64,000 nt of DNA from Pantoea rwandensis (GTDB taxonomy: Bacteria; Pseudomonadota; Gammaproteobacteria; Enterobacterales; Enterobacteriaceae): NCBI RefSeq assembly GCF_000759475.1, contig NZ_CP009454.1, positions 2,976,001-3,040,000 on the forward strand, written 5' to 3'. Made by a program: the position numbers and the translations under genes. This document shows positions 13,413-22,564 of the stretch, one piece after another. Each line of letters begins with the position of its first letter. The first letter of the stretch is position 1. The notes under the pieces were generated by a model. The model had not been told where the DNA came from. It was given only the letters and a program-made list of their open reading frames with translations, and made no database searches.

Positions 13413-14081
13413 ATGTCTTATCGTCACCCGGTGTTGGCCGCTATTTTTGATATGGACGGATTGCTGATCGATTCTGAACCCCTGTGGGATCAGGCGGAAC
13501 TGGATGTGTTTGCCAGTTTGGGGGTGGATATTACCCGCCGCCATGAACTGCCCGATACGCTGGGTTTGCGCATCGATCAAACCGTCCGTATGTGGTTTGA
13601 AGCCCTGCCGTGGAACGGCCCGGATCAGGCGGAAGTCACGCAACGTATCATTGCCCGCGCACTGGCATTGGTTGAGGAGACGCGTCCATTACTTCCCGGC
13701 GTTGAACAGGCATTGCAACTTTGCCAGCAGCAGGGATTGAAGATCGCCCTCGCCTCAGCGTCACCGCTGTTTATGCTGGAGCGCGTGCTGGAGATGTTCG
13801 ACCTGCGCAAATACTTCGACGCCATTGCTTCAGCCGAAGCCCTGCCTTACAGCAAACCTCATCCACAGGTCTATCTGGATGCGGCGGCGAAGTTGGCGGT
13901 GGATCCGCTGAACTGTGTGACGCTGGAAGATTCGTTTAATGGCATGATCGCCACCAAAGCCGCGCGCATGCGTTCGATTGTGGTGCCTGCAGCCGAGTAC
14001 GCGGATGATGCGCGTTGGGCGCTGGCCAATGTGAAGCTGGCGAATTTGACCGAGCTAAAAGCTGAGCATCTGTTCAATTAA
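13413..14081 (+). CDS. hxpB: Hexitol/2-deoxyglucose-6-phosphate phosphatase (YniC/HxpB)
   Basis: 222-residue HAD-superfamily phosphatase. The first motif FDMDGLLIDSEPLW places the nucleophile Asp13 and acid/base Asp15; motif II is in LASASP, motif III lysine in YSKPHP and motif IV in TLEDSFNG. E. coli YniC dephosphorylates sugar phosphates such as 2-deoxyglucose-6-phosphate and sorbitol/mannitol-6-phosphate in the cytosol. ATG at 13413 with GGAGCTGTTGT upstream. In E. coli ydjM follows directly; here kduI-kduD are inserted. Confidence 0.93.
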   Translation: MSYRHPVLAAIFDMDGLLIDSEPLWDQAELDVFASLGVDITRRHELPDTLGLRIDQTVRMWFEALPWNGPDQAEVTQRIIARALALVEETRPLLPGVEQALQLCQQQGLKIALASASPLFMLERVLEMFDLRKYFDAIASAEALPYSKPHPQVYLDAAAKLAVDPLNCVTLEDSFNGMIATKAARMRSIVVPAAEYADDARWALANVKLANLTELKAEHLFN

Positions 14082-14125
14082 TTCTGATACGCCTGTGTCG
14101 GGCCAGGACGCAGCCCATCCACTCT

Positions 14126-14147
14126 CGTTGCCCACCTGTGGGCAACG
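14126..14147 (+). terminator. Hairpin after hxpB
   Basis: Perfect 10-bp stem CGTTGCCCAC/GTGGGCAACG with a two-base centre, 44 bases after the hxpB stop. Only a short pyrimidine tract follows, so termination strength is uncertain. Confidence 0.55.
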
Positions 14148-14214
14148 CTTTCCATTGTTCCTCTGAATACTCACTACGGCAATAACCGCGCGTATTTGAT
14201 CGCTCACACAAATA

Positions 14215-14235
14215 AATAAAACAACGTTTCATTTT
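14215..14235 (+). promoter_or_regulatory. KdgR-type operator upstream of kduI
   Basis: AATAAAACAACGTTTCATTT fits the near-palindromic KdgR box pattern (AATRAAA-N5-TTTYATT) known from pectinolytic enterobacteria, and stands 80 bases ahead of the kduI start. KdgR represses kdu genes until 2-keto-3-deoxygluconate accumulates. The regulator gene is not in the window. Confidence 0.7.
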
Positions 14236-14315
14236 TATTGAATTCACATCCCATCCTGCCTAAGATGCCCAAAGACCCACTTCGGGACACTTCCTTTAAC
14301 TTTGAGAGGTCTGAG

Positions 14316-15152
14316 ATGGACGTTCGTCAAAGCATTCATACTGAGCATGCAAAAAATCTGGACACCGCCGGATTACGTCGCGAATTTTTAATCGAGAAAA
14401 TTTTTGCGGCCGACAATTACACCCTCACTTACAGCCACATTGATCGCATCATCATTGGGGGTGTTATGCCAATCCAGCAGTCGGTGACGATCGGCGAGGA
14501 AGTCGGCAAACAGCTGGGCGTCAGCTATTTTCTCGAACGCCGCGAACTGGGCGTGATCAACATTGGCGGACCGGGCTTGATTGACGTCGATGGCAAAACC
14601 TGGGAGGTCGGCCATCAGGAGGCGCTGTATGTTGGCCAGGGTGCCAAAAGCGTGGTTTTCCGCAGCAGCAACGCCAACCTTCCAGCGAAGTTTTACTACA
14701 ACAGCGCACCCGCACATACCCGTTTTCCGGATAAAAAGATCACCCTGCAGGATGCAGTCAAAGCCACGTTAGGCGATGCTGCGACCTCAAACCGTCGCAC
14801 CATTAATAAATTTATCGTGCCGGATGTGTTACCTACCTGCCAACTCACCATGGGACTCACGCGTCTTGATGACGGCAATCTGTGGAACACCATGCCGTGC
14901 CACACCCATGAACGTCGTATGGAAGTGTACTTTTACTTTGATATGGCAGATGATAGCGCCGTTTTCCACATGATGGGTCAGCCGCAGGAAACGCGACATT
15001 TACTGGTACACAACGAGCAGGCGGTGATTTCACCGAGCTGGTCAATCCATGCCGGTGTGGGCACACAGCGCTATACCTTTATCTGGGGCATGGTGGGCGA
15101 AAACCAGGTGTTCGATGACATGGATCACGTCAGCATCAGCGCGCTGCGCTAA
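14316..15152 (+). CDS. kduI: 5-dehydro-4-deoxy-D-glucuronate isomerase (KduI)
   Basis: 278-residue cupin-fold isomerase that converts 4-deoxy-L-threo-5-hexosulose uronate, formed from unsaturated galacturonate in pectin breakdown, to 3-deoxy-D-glycero-2,5-hexodiulosonate. It begins [17 protein letters not shown] and carries the metal-ligand region [16 protein letters not shown] and the C-terminal [14 protein letters not shown] block, both typical. The ATG at 14316 has GAGAGG six bases upstream; the frame extends 26 codons further upstream without similarity. kduD follows 12 bases later. Confidence 0.97.
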   Translation: MDVRQSIHTEHAKNLDTAGLRREFLIEKIFAADNYTLTYSHIDRIIIGGVMPIQQSVTIGEEVGKQLGVSYFLERRELGVINIGGPGLIDVDGKTWEVGHQEALYVGQGAKSVVFRSSNANLPAKFYYNSAPAHTRFPDKKITLQDAVKATLGDAATSNRRTINKFIVPDVLPTCQLTMGLTRLDDGNLWNTMPCHTHERRMEVYFYFDMADDSAVFHMMGQPQETRHLLVHNEQAVISPSWSIHAGVGTQRYTFIWGMVGENQVFDDMDHVSISALR

Positions 15153-15164
15153 CAGGAGCGAAAG

Positions 15165-15926
15165 ATGATCCTTAACGCATTTAATCTTGAAGGCAAAATC
15201 GCGCTGGTCACCGGCTGTAATACCGGTTTAGGTCAGGGGATGGCCTTAGGGTTGGCGCAAGCCGGCTGTGACATCATCGGCGTTAACCGTGCCGGTCCTG
15301 CCGATACCCAGGCTAAAGTTGAAGCCCTGGGCCGCCGCTTTTGGTCGATTCAGGCCGATTTGACTCAGCCGAAAGGGGTGCCGCAGATTGTTGAGCAAGC
15401 CGTGGCTCAGGCAGGACGTATCGATATTCTGGTGAATAACGCGGGCATCATCCGCCGTGAAGATGCGCTCAACTTCAGCGAGCAGGACTGGGACGATGTG
15501 ATGAACATCAACAGCAAAAGCCTGTTCTTCCTGTCTCAGCAGGTGGCGCGTCAGTTTATCGCTCAGGGCAACGGCGGCAAAATTATTAATATCGCCTCAA
15601 TGCTCTCCTTTCAGGGCGGCATCCGCGTGCCCTCTTACACGGCGTCAAAAAGCGCGGTGATGGGTTTAACGCGGCTGATGGCCAATGAGTGGGCGAAACA
15701 CGGCATTAACGTGAATGCCATCGCTCCTGGCTACATGGCGACCAATAACACCGAACAACTGCGTAATGATGAGTCGCGCAATGAAGAGATCCTTGGGCGC
15801 ATCCCTGCCGGACGCTGGGGTGTTCCGGATGACATGATGGGTCCGATCGTGTTTCTGGCTTCTGACGCTGCAGATTATGTGCACGGCTACACGCTGGCCG
15901 TTGATGGTGGATGGTTAGCACGCTAA
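15165..15926 (+). CDS. kduD: 2-dehydro-3-deoxy-D-gluconate 5-dehydrogenase (KduD)
   Basis: 253-residue short-chain dehydrogenase that reduces the KduI product to 2-keto-3-deoxygluconate, which then enters the KDG kinase/aldolase route. It shows the cofactor motif TGCNTGLGQG (16-25), NNAG (91-94), and catalytic Ser145, Tyr158 and Lys162. AGGAGCGAAAG precedes the start. Forms a two-gene operon with kduI under the upstream KdgR-type site. No transporter or KDG kinase gene lies nearby. Confidence 0.96.
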   Translation: MILNAFNLEGKIALVTGCNTGLGQGMALGLAQAGCDIIGVNRAGPADTQAKVEALGRRFWSIQADLTQPKGVPQIVEQAVAQAGRIDILVNNAGIIRREDALNFSEQDWDDVMNINSKSLFFLSQQVARQFIAQGNGGKIINIASMLSFQGGIRVPSYTASKSAVMGLTRLMANEWAKHGINVNAIAPGYMATNNTEQLRNDESRNEEILGRIPAGRWGVPDDMMGPIVFLASDAADYVHGYTLAVDGGWLAR

Positions 15927-15934
15927 CCTGTTCT

Positions 15935-15961
15935 TTTCCCGCGTCATTATGACGCGGGAAA
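15935..15961 (+). terminator. Long perfect inverted repeat after kduD
   Basis: 12-bp perfect stem TTTCCCGCGTCA/TGACGCGGGAAA with a TTA loop, nine bases after the kduD stop. There is no U-run, so it may act as a transcript-stabilising hairpin or weak terminator. Confidence 0.6.
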
Positions 15962-16021
15962 GCGAAAAATATTAACGCTTCGTTACAGCGTCACCGTTCT
16001 ATTTCACTGGATAAATCCCTA

Positions 16022-16041
16022 TACTGGATGCATCGACAGTT
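16022..16041 (+). promoter_or_regulatory. LexA (SOS) box upstream of ydjM
   Basis: TACTG-N10-CAGTT at 16022-16041, one base short of the TACTG-N10-CAGTA consensus, 20 bases before the ydjM start. YdjM is a known LexA-regulated gene in E. coli, which supports the site. Confidence 0.82.
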
Positions 16042-16060
16042 TTTGCAGCCAGGTTTCACC

Positions 16061-16651
16061 ATGACGGCCGAAGGCCATATCATTTTTGCCATTGCCAGCG
16101 CGATTTTTGCTAAGCGTGCGGAGCTGACGCCAGTCATGGCCAGCGCCGACTGGTGGCATCTCGTGCCTGCTGCACTTCTGACCTGTCTGCTACCTGATAT
16201 TGACCATCCTAAATCCGTGTTAGGCCAGCGCCTTAAATGGATCTCGCAACCTATCGCTCGCGCCTTTGGTCATCGTGGATTTACCCACAGTTTGCTGGCG
16301 GTGGCGGTCAGCCTGTGGCTATTCCAGATTAACGTCCCGGCGGACTGGTTCCTGCCTGCCGATGTCTTACAGGGGATGACGCTGGGCTATCTCAGTCACA
16401 TCGTCGCCGACATGTTGACCCCCGCAGGCGTCCCCTTGCTGTGGCCGTGCCGCTGGCGTTTCCGTTTGCCGCTGCTCAACAGCCAAAAAGGTAATCAGCT
16501 GGAGCGCGCACTTTGCCTCGCATTGGTCGGATATGCACTGTGGTTTCCCGCTGGCATGCCCTCTTTTGGTGCCAACGGTTGGCCCGAGCAACTGTTTAAT
16601 ACGCTGCAAAATGGTGTCGGTCGGCTGGTTAATGGTCAAAACGGTCAATAA
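16061..16651 (+). CDS. ydjM: LexA-regulated inner-membrane protein YdjM (metal-dependent hydrolase family)
   Basis: 196-residue membrane protein, same length and opening (MTAEGHIIFAIASAIFAK) as E. coli YdjM. The family (YdjM/PF04307) is proposed to be a membrane-bound metal-dependent hydrolase; conserved His/Asp clusters are visible in LLPDIDHPKS, FGHRGFTHSL and LGYLSHIVADMLTPAG. Several hydrophobic helices surround them. I chose the ATG at 16061; the frame is open 11 codons upstream but that stretch overlaps the LexA box. Its role in the SOS response is unknown. Confidence 0.93.
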   Translation: MTAEGHIIFAIASAIFAKRAELTPVMASADWWHLVPAALLTCLLPDIDHPKSVLGQRLKWISQPIARAFGHRGFTHSLLAVAVSLWLFQINVPADWFLPADVLQGMTLGYLSHIVADMLTPAGVPLLWPCRWRFRLPLLNSQKGNQLERALCLALVGYALWFPAGMPSFGANGWPEQLFNTLQNGVGRLVNGQNGQ

Positions 16652-16804
16652 TCAGGCAAATCAATCAATAAAGTTATAACCCATTCCTTTTGAGTATAAG
16701 CCTGCACTTTCCTGAACTGGTAACATTCCTGACATTCCCTGACGGGAACTTACTGTTTTCCGTGCCAGCCAAACGTGCTGCGCGGCACACCTCTGGAGTC
16801 GAGT

Positions 16805-18196
16805 ATGGATTTTCCCCTCATTATTAATATCATCGCCTTTGTTGCGTTGCTGATTCTGTTGAATCGCATTGGCAACCAAAGCTGGAGCTTGTCGAAACGC
16901 GTGCTGACTGGCTTAGTGATTGGCGTGCTGTTCGGTCTGGCGCTGCAAACCATTTATGGCGAAAACAGCCCGGTGGTTAAGGATTCAATCAGCTGGTTCA
17001 ACATTGTCGGCAACGGTTATGTCCAGTTGCTGCAGATGATTGTGATGCCGCTGGTGTTTGCGTCGATCCTGAGCGCTGTCGCGCGCCTGCATAATGCCTC
17101 TTCACTCGGCAAGATCAGCGTGCTGACCATTGGCGTATTGCTGTTCACCACCGCGATTTCCGCGCTGGTGGGTGTGATGGTCACCGGGCTGTTTGGCCTG
17201 AGCGCAGAAGGCCTGGTGCAGGGTGCTCAGGAAACCGCACGTTTGAGCGCGATCCAGAGCAACTATGTAGGCAAGGTCGCAGATCTCAGTACGCCGCAGC
17301 TGCTGCTCTCCTTTATCCCGAAAAATCCGTTTGCCGATATGGCGGGCGCTAACCCAACCTCGATCATCAGCGTGGTGATCTTCGCTGCCTTCCTCGGCGT
17401 GGCGGCATTGCAGCTGCTGAAGGATGACAAAGTCAAAGGCGAGCGCGTACTGGTGGCAATTGATACGCTGCAGTCCTGGGTGATGAAACTGGTGCGTTTG
17501 ATCATGAAGCTGACGCCGTACGGTGTGCTGGCGCTGATGACCAAAGTGGTGGCGGGCTCTAACCTGCAGGATATCATCAAGCTGGGCGGTTTTGTGGTGG
17601 CCTCTTATCTCGGTCTGGCGATCATGTTTGGCGTGCACGCCCTGCTGCTGTCCGTGAACGGCATCAACCCGATGCGCTTCTTCCGCAAAGTATGGCCGGT
17701 GATCACCTTCGCTTTCACCAGCCGTTCCAGTGCGGCCAGCATTCCGCTGAACGTGGAAACGCAGACGCGCCGTCTTGGTGTGCCGGAATCGATTGCCAGC
17801 TTCTCGGCTTCCTTTGGTGCCACCATTGGTCAGAACGGTTGCGCCGGTTTGTACCCGACCATGCTGGCGGTGATGGTTGCACCAACGGTCGGCATTAACC
17901 CGTTTGATCCGATGTGGATTGCGACACTGGTCGGTATCGTTACGCTGAGCTCGGCCGGTGTTGCCGGTGTTGGCGGCGGTGCCACTTTCGCTGCGCTGAT
18001 TGTGCTGCCAGCGATGGGCTTGCCAGTCACACTGGTTGCCCTGCTGATTTCCATCGAGCCGCTGATCGATATGGGCCGTACCGCATTGAACGTCAATGGT
18101 TCGATGACAGCAGGTTCACTCACCAGTCGCTGGCTCGGTTTGACCGATAAAAAAGTGCTGGAAAGCGACGAGCACGCTGAACTGGCGCATCGCTAA
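16805..18196 (+). CDS. tcyP: L-cystine symporter TcyP (YdjN)
   Basis: 463-residue dicarboxylate/amino acid:cation symporter family protein, the same length as E. coli TcyP, which imports cystine and related sulfur compounds. About eight to ten hydrophobic segments are visible, with the characteristic re-entrant sequences [16 protein letters not shown] (near residue 300) and the later [17 protein letters not shown] block. GGAG lies eight bases before the ATG at 16805. It follows ydjM as in E. coli. CysB control is known there; I could not identify a clear site here. Confidence 0.95.
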   Translation: MDFPLIINIIAFVALLILLNRIGNQSWSLSKRVLTGLVIGVLFGLALQTIYGENSPVVKDSISWFNIVGNGYVQLLQMIVMPLVFASILSAVARLHNASSLGKISVLTIGVLLFTTAISALVGVMVTGLFGLSAEGLVQGAQETARLSAIQSNYVGKVADLSTPQLLLSFIPKNPFADMAGANPTSIISVVIFAAFLGVAALQLLKDDKVKGERVLVAIDTLQSWVMKLVRLIMKLTPYGVLALMTKVVAGSNLQDIIKLGGFVVASYLGLAIMFGVHALLLSVNGINPMRFFRKVWPVITFAFTSRSSAASIPLNVETQTRRLGVPESIASFSASFGATIGQNGCAGLYPTMLAVMVAPTVGINPFDPMWIATLVGIVTLSSAGVAGVGGGATFAALIVLPAMGLPVTLVALLISIEPLIDMGRTALNVNGSMTAGSLTSRWLGLTDKKVLESDEHAELAHR

Positions 18197-18214
18197 TTCC
18201 GACGCAACAGAACA

Positions 18215-18244
18215 ACGGCAGGCCTCATCGCCTGCCGTTTTTTT
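18215..18244 (+). terminator. Rho-independent terminator after tcyP
   Basis: Stem ACGGCAGGC/GCCTGCCGT with a six-base loop and seven or eight T, 18 bases after the tcyP stop. Confidence 0.92.
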
Positions 18245-18394
18245 ATGGCTGTAACTCCGCAATTCCCCCCGATCGTGGCGCTAGCGTCAGGAAAGCGTTA
18301 AGCATGGTAAACAGACGAAAAATCAGCCACTTTTCACTTGAGTTTTGTCATTAAAAGGCGAATTCTGCTATCAGTCATAGCAGGAGAATCACCG

Positions 18395-18796
18395 ATGAAA
18401 AACGTTATCGCCTCGGTGCTGGCGTTAACCTTATTAACGCCAGCCATCAGTTTTGCCCACCCTTACGGCTGGAGCCCCGGCCCAGGTCCACATTGGGGTG
18501 GAGGTCCACATTGGGGAGGTGGCCCACGTTGGGGCGGCCCGGGTCCGTTGCGCTTCTTACCTGAAGCGGCTACTGCGGTACTGATTGGCGGTCTCACCTA
18601 TTACATGCTGAATGGCAACTACTACCAGCGTCAGGGCGATACCTATGTCGTCGTTCAGGCGCCTGAAGCACCGCCAGAGGGCGGAATGCGCGTGCTGGAT
18701 TTCAACGGAAAACGCTATTACGTGCAGGAAGGTCATTACTATCAGCGTGAGATGGGCGGCAATTATGTTGAAGTGCCCCGCCCGTACGGACTGTAA
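18395..18796 (+). CDS. Exported DUF6515-like protein with Gly/His/Trp-rich repeats
   Basis: 133-residue secreted protein of unknown function. Residues 1-23 are a signal peptide (ends ISFA). Residues 24-48 hold tandem PHWGGG units, then a short hydrophobic stretch (ATAVLIGGLTYYMLNG), then two repeats of a NGxYYQR / GKRYYVQEGHYYQR type that resemble the DUF6515 fold. The ATG at 18395 has CAGGAGAA upstream; the longer frame to 18338 runs through the promoter region. Monocistronic with its own terminator. Location may be periplasmic or outer-membrane associated; this is inference. Confidence 0.7.
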   Translation: MKNVIASVLALTLLTPAISFAHPYGWSPGPGPHWGGGPHWGGGPRWGGPGPLRFLPEAATAVLIGGLTYYMLNGNYYQRQGDTYVVVQAPEAPPEGGMRVLDFNGKRYYVQEGHYYQREMGGNYVEVPRPYGL

Positions 18797-18806
18797 GTGT
18801 AAAACG

Positions 18807-18836
18807 AAAAAAGGCCCGTCATCGACGGGCCTTTTT
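18807..18836. terminator. Bidirectional terminator between the DUF6515-like gene and osmE
   Basis: AAAAAAGGCCCGTC/GACGGGCCTTTTT with an ATC loop; U-runs on both strands, serving the two converging genes. Confidence 0.92.
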
Positions 18837-18850
18837 GTATTCGGCAAGAA

Positions 18851-19186
18851 TTACTGTGCAGCTTGCGGATCGGTATCGTAGTCTTTACAGCTCTGGAAGC
18901 CGTAGTTCATCACGCGGCCCACATCGTTGTAACTGACAAAGTAGGTCTGTGCTTTACCATCACGCTCGCCGAGCACGTAGGTCTGGCAAGTACCACGGGC
19001 ATGTACCATGGTAATTTCAGTTGATGGCGCACCCGCAATCTGGCGTACCTGATCGCGCGTCATTCCTTTTTTCACATCTTTAACTACCGGCTTAGTCACA
19101 TAGCTTTCGGCTTTGTCATAAGTCGTACAACCCGATAAGGCTACCAGCGTCATAGCGGCAGCGATACATCCCAGCACTTTATTCAT
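18851..19186 (-). CDS. osmE: Osmotically inducible lipoprotein OsmE
   Basis: 111-residue lipoprotein of the SmpA/OmlA-like fold. Lipobox LSGC gives the lipidated cysteine at residue 20; after it come [24 protein letters not shown] and [22 protein letters not shown], which match E. coli OsmE closely. The ATG at 19184-19186 has GAGGA eight bases upstream, better than the in-frame ATG five codons earlier. In E. coli the gene is induced by osmotic stress and stationary phase and lies next to nadE; here an exporter gene separates the two. Confidence 0.95.
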   Translation of the reverse strand: MNKVLGCIAAAMTLVALSGCTTYDKAESYVTKPVVKDVKKGMTRDQVRQIAGAPSTEITMVHARGTCQTYVLGERDGKAQTYFVSYNDVGRVMNYGFQSCKDYDTDPQAAQ

Positions 19187-19377
19187 CTTTATATTCCTCA
19201 TACTTTGTCCATGTCACACTAAGCCTGGAACATAAATCCAGATTTATCAACTTAATGGCTTCGCTTTAAGCCCATTCTGAAGCGTTAGTTTTACGTAAAG
19301 TTGCTGTGTTGCCGCTTCACGCTTCGTATAATCTCCCGGCAAAAAAAATCTTAAGACATCAATAAAACAGAGGATCA

Positions 19378-20568
19378 ATGACACCTGCACACTCTAATCG
19401 GCTGGTTTACGCCATTACGCTGGGCCTGCTCGCGGCACTTGGACCGCTCTGTATCGACCTGTACTTGCCTGCCTTACCTGAACTGGCGCGCGATCTGCAT
19501 ACCGAAACCGCCACCGCGCAGTTAAGTTTAACCGCAGGATTACTGGGCCTCGGCGCCGGACAATTGCTGTTTGGCCCGATGAGCGACAAGTTTGGCCGTA
19601 TCCGCCCGTTGTTGCTGTCGCTGGTGCTGTTATTTATCGCGTCGATTGGCTGCGCGCTGGCAAAAGACATTCACTCTCTGTTGGTAGCACGTCTGTTTGA
19701 AGGTCTGGCGGGTGCAGGCGGCGCGGTGTTGTCACGCGCTATCGCACGCGATATGTACAGCGGCCATGAACTGACTCGCTTCTTTGCCCTGCTGATGCTG
19801 GTGAATGGCCTGGCGCCAATTGGTGCACCGGTGCTCGGCGGTGTGTTAATGACGGTGCTGAACTGGCGCGGCATTTTTGTGGTACTCGGTTGTATCGCTG
19901 TACTGCTGATCTTCCTCGCACGCTGGAAACTGCACGAAACGCTGCCCGCTGAACGTCGCAGCCAGGGCTCAATCTTTTCCGCCTGGGCAGCACTCGGCCA
20001 GGTGATCACTCATCGTCCCTTCATGGGCTTCTGTCTGACGCAGGGTTTTATGATGTCCGGCATGTTTGCCTATATCGGCGCTTCCCCATTTGTGTTACAG
20101 CAAATCTACGGCCTGTCACCCCAGGCGTTTAGCTTTTGTTTTGCTGCCAATGGATTCGGCCTGATTATTGCATCTCAAACCAGTGCACGTTTGTGCCCAC
20201 TGTGGGGAGAATATCGCGTGCTAAAAGGCGGGCTGACGCTGGCATTCGTGGCGTCGAGCTGTCTGTTATTAGCGGGTCTGACCGGGGCACCGCTGCCGGT
20301 GATCCTGCTGGCACTGTTCTTCACCATTGCCAGTAACGGTGTCATTGCGACGACGGCTTCGTCTCTGGCGATGCAGAGTCAGGGGCATCGTGCAGGCAGT
20401 GCCTCAGCGGTGATTGGTGTCACCATGTTCACGTTAGGTGCCATTAGCGTGCCCGTAACCGGTTTGGGCGGCACCTCAGTATCGAGCATGACGGGCACTA
20501 TCTTTGGCTGCTTTATGCTGGCAATTTTGATGTTCATACTGTTGGCACAAAAACCGAAAAGCGCCTGA
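19378..20568 (+). CDS. Bcr/CflA-type MFS drug exporter
   Basis: 396-residue major facilitator with about 12 transmembrane segments. The N-terminal GPLCIDLYLPALPELARDL and the loop 2-3 signature GPMSDKFGRIRPLL are typical of the Bcr/CflA drug:H+ antiporter group; the substrate cannot be told from sequence. GAGG precedes the ATG at 19378 by about six bases, and a TATAAT lies at 19327-19332 though its -35 is poor. It is inserted between osmE and nadE, which are neighbours in E. coli. Confidence 0.85.
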   Translation: MTPAHSNRLVYAITLGLLAALGPLCIDLYLPALPELARDLHTETATAQLSLTAGLLGLGAGQLLFGPMSDKFGRIRPLLLSLVLLFIASIGCALAKDIHSLLVARLFEGLAGAGGAVLSRAIARDMYSGHELTRFFALLMLVNGLAPIGAPVLGGVLMTVLNWRGIFVVLGCIAVLLIFLARWKLHETLPAERRSQGSIFSAWAALGQVITHRPFMGFCLTQGFMMSGMFAYIGASPFVLQQIYGLSPQAFSFCFAANGFGLIIASQTSARLCPLWGEYRVLKGGLTLAFVASSCLLLAGLTGAPLPVILLALFFTIASNGVIATTASSLAMQSQGHRAGSASAVIGVTMFTLGAISVPVTGLGGTSVSSMTGTIFGCFMLAILMFILLAQKPKSA

Positions 20569-20588
20569 AAAGCCTGCAAATAAGTGCG

Positions 20589-20612
20589 ACAACAAGCCAT
20601 GCGGCTTGTTGT
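20589..20612 (+). terminator. Hairpin terminator after the MFS gene
   Basis: Perfect 10-bp stem ACAACAAGCC/GGCTTGTTGT with an ATGC loop, followed by a short T tract, 20 bases after the stop. Confidence 0.7.
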
Positions 20613-20685
20613 TTGCCAACGGAGGCGTTAGCTTTAGCAGATGATTCGTATTGTGCCGTCAGGCTACTGACTTGAGGAGAGGTTC

Positions 20686-21513
20686 ATGTCACTGCAGCAG
20701 GAAATCATTGAAGCGTTGGGTGTTAAACCCGTTATCGATCCGCAACAGGAAGTCCGCGTCAGCGTCGATTTTCTGAAATCCTACCTGAAAGCCAATCCAT
20801 TCCTGAAAACGCTGGTGCTCGGCATTAGCGGCGGACAGGACTCCACGCTAACTGGCATCCTGTCTCAAACCGCCATTCGCGAGTTGCGAGAAGAGACCGG
20901 CGATAAGGACTACACCTTTATCGCGGTACGTCTGCCGTATGGCGTGCAGGCCGATGAGCAGGATTGTCAGGATGCGCTGGCGTTTATCCAGCCGGATCGC
21001 ACGTTAGTGGTCAATATCAAAGAAGCGATTCTCGCCAGTGAGCGCGCGTTGAAAGATGCGGGCATCGCAGTCTCCGATTTCGTACGCGGCAACGAAAAAG
21101 CCCGCGAGCGTATGAAGGCGCAATACAGCATCGCCGGTATGACCAAAGGCGTGGTGGTAGGCACCGATCATGCAGCCGAGGCCGTGACCGGCTTCTTTAC
21201 CAAATACGGTGACGGTGGCAGCGATATCAACCCGATTTTCCGCCTGCACAAAGGCCAGGGTAAACAGCTGTTAAAAACGCTGGGCTGCCCGGAACACTTG
21301 TATCTGAAACACCCGACGGCCGATCTGGAAGACGATCGTCCTGGCTTGCAGGATGAAGTGGCGCTTGGCGTGACCTATCAGCAGATTGACGCTTATCTGG
21401 AAGGCAAAACCATTGATGCCGCCGCTGCCAAGACCATTGAAGGCTGGTATCTGAAAACCGAACACAAACGTCGTCCGCCGATCACCGTGTTCGACGACTT
21501 CTGGAAAAAGTAA
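20686..21513 (+). CDS. nadE: NH3-dependent NAD+ synthetase
   Basis: 275-residue enzyme that amidates nicotinic acid adenine dinucleotide with ATP and ammonia, the last step of NAD biosynthesis. The ATP pyrophosphatase loop SGGQDS is at residues 48-53; the downstream [25 protein letters not shown] block is the substrate-binding signature. No glutaminase domain, so ammonia-dependent. GAGGAGAGG precedes the ATG. Transcribed alone, with cho after it. Confidence 0.97.
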   Translation: MSLQQEIIEALGVKPVIDPQQEVRVSVDFLKSYLKANPFLKTLVLGISGGQDSTLTGILSQTAIRELREETGDKDYTFIAVRLPYGVQADEQDCQDALAFIQPDRTLVVNIKEAILASERALKDAGIAVSDFVRGNEKARERMKAQYSIAGMTKGVVVGTDHAAEAVTGFFTKYGDGGSDINPIFRLHKGQGKQLLKTLGCPEHLYLKHPTADLEDDRPGLQDEVALGVTYQQIDAYLEGKTIDAAAAKTIEGWYLKTEHKRRPPITVFDDFWKK

Positions 21514-21520
21514 CCGCTCT

Positions 21521-21549
21521 GCGTTTCCCGCCGCTGTTGCGGGAAACGC
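21521..21549 (+). terminator. Inverted repeat after nadE
   Basis: Perfect 11-bp stem GCGTTTCCCGC/GCGGGAAACGC with a seven-base loop, eight bases after the nadE stop. No U-run. Its core TTTCCCGC resembles the repeat after kduD. Confidence 0.6.
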
Positions 21550-21592
21550 CCTCCTTCTGCCGCGGACTGGCGAGAAAAGCATCACGCTGATA

Positions 21593-21612
21593 TACTGGAC
21601 AGACAACCAGTA
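21593..21612 (+). promoter_or_regulatory. LexA (SOS) box upstream of cho
   Basis: TACTG-N10-CAGTA, a full match to the outer bases of the consensus, 13 bases before the cho start. E. coli cho is SOS-induced. Confidence 0.88.
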
Positions 21613-21625
21613 ATCGGAGTGTGTT

Positions 21626-22486
21626 TTGGTCAGACGTGTAGCCAGCCACCGCCTCGAATTTGATGCGGCCGCGATTTATCAATATCCCGAACATTTACGA
21701 CAATGGCTGGAAGGATTACCGAATCAGCCAGGCGTGTATACCTTTCACGGTGAGAGCGACAGCCTGCCACTGTATATCGGCAAAAGCGTCAACCTGCGCA
21801 GCCGGGTGATGTCGCATTTTCGCACGCCGGATGAAGCCAACATATTGCGTCAGGCGCGGCGTGTGACCTGGATCCCTACCGCGGGCGATCTTGGCGCGCA
21901 ACTGCTGGAAGCGCAGATGATTAAAACGCAGCAGCCGCTGTTTAATAAGCGCCTGCGCAAAAATCGTCAGCTCTGTTCGTTGCAGCTTGGCGATGGCGCT
22001 CCGCAGGTGGTTTACGCCAAAGATCTCGACTTCTCCTGCTCCCCCAACCTCTACGGTTTGTTTCGCAGTCGTTTTGCGGCCATGGAAAAACTCAAGGCGA
22101 TTGCCGATGAACAACGCCTGTGCCATGGATTACTGGGATTAGAGCGCTTATCACCGGGACGCGGCTGTTTTCGCGCCGCGCTAAAACGCTGCGCCGGGGC
22201 GTGCTGCGGTACCGAATCCGTTGAAGCCCATCAGCAACGTTTGCATCAGGCACTGGAACAGATGCGTGTGGTGTGCTGGCCGTGGCAAGGTCCGGTTGGC
22301 ATGGTAGAAGTGGGAGCAGAGATGACACAGATTCACGTCATCGATCACTGGTTCTGGCTCGGTTCGGTCACCACCGAAGCGGAAGCCCGCCAGCTACAGC
22401 GCGCACGTCAGGGCTTTGATCATGACGGCTATAAAATTTTGTGTCGCCCGCTGTTGTCCGGGGTTTTCCCGCTGATCGAACTCTAA
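21626..22486 (+). CDS. cho: Excinuclease Cho (UvrC homologue; TTG start)
   Basis: 286-residue endonuclease that makes the 3' incision in UvrAB-dependent repair on bulky lesions where UvrC works poorly. It holds the GIY-YIG domain (GVYTFHGESDSLPLYIGKSVNLRSRV, near residues 36-61) and a cysteine-rich segment CFRAALKRCAGACCGTES that fits E. coli Cho; it lacks the UvrC C-terminal nuclease and HhH domains. The start is TTG at 21626, followed by VRRVASHRLEF, the family N-terminus, with GGAG six bases upstream. About nine residues shorter at the C-terminus than the E. coli protein. Confidence 0.93.
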   Translation: MVRRVASHRLEFDAAAIYQYPEHLRQWLEGLPNQPGVYTFHGESDSLPLYIGKSVNLRSRVMSHFRTPDEANILRQARRVTWIPTAGDLGAQLLEAQMIKTQQPLFNKRLRKNRQLCSLQLGDGAPQVVYAKDLDFSCSPNLYGLFRSRFAAMEKLKAIADEQRLCHGLLGLERLSPGRGCFRAALKRCAGACCGTESVEAHQQRLHQALEQMRVVCWPWQGPVGMVEVGAEMTQIHVIDHWFWLGSVTTEAEARQLQRARQGFDHDGYKILCRPLLSGVFPLIEL

Positions 22487-22492
22487 AACAAA

Positions 22493-22541
22493 ACCGCCGA
22501 CGCTGCCCAAAGCATCAGATGCAGTGGACAACGTCGGCGGT
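22493..22541. terminator. Branched terminator between cho and spy
   Basis: 10-bp stem ACCGCCGACG/CGTCGGCGGT, with a smaller GCATC/GATGC hairpin in its loop. On the minus strand it is followed by TTTTGTTTT, so it probably ends spy, which converges on cho. Confidence 0.75.
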
Positions 22542-22564
22542 CTCAAACCGATAAGCTAAACGGC

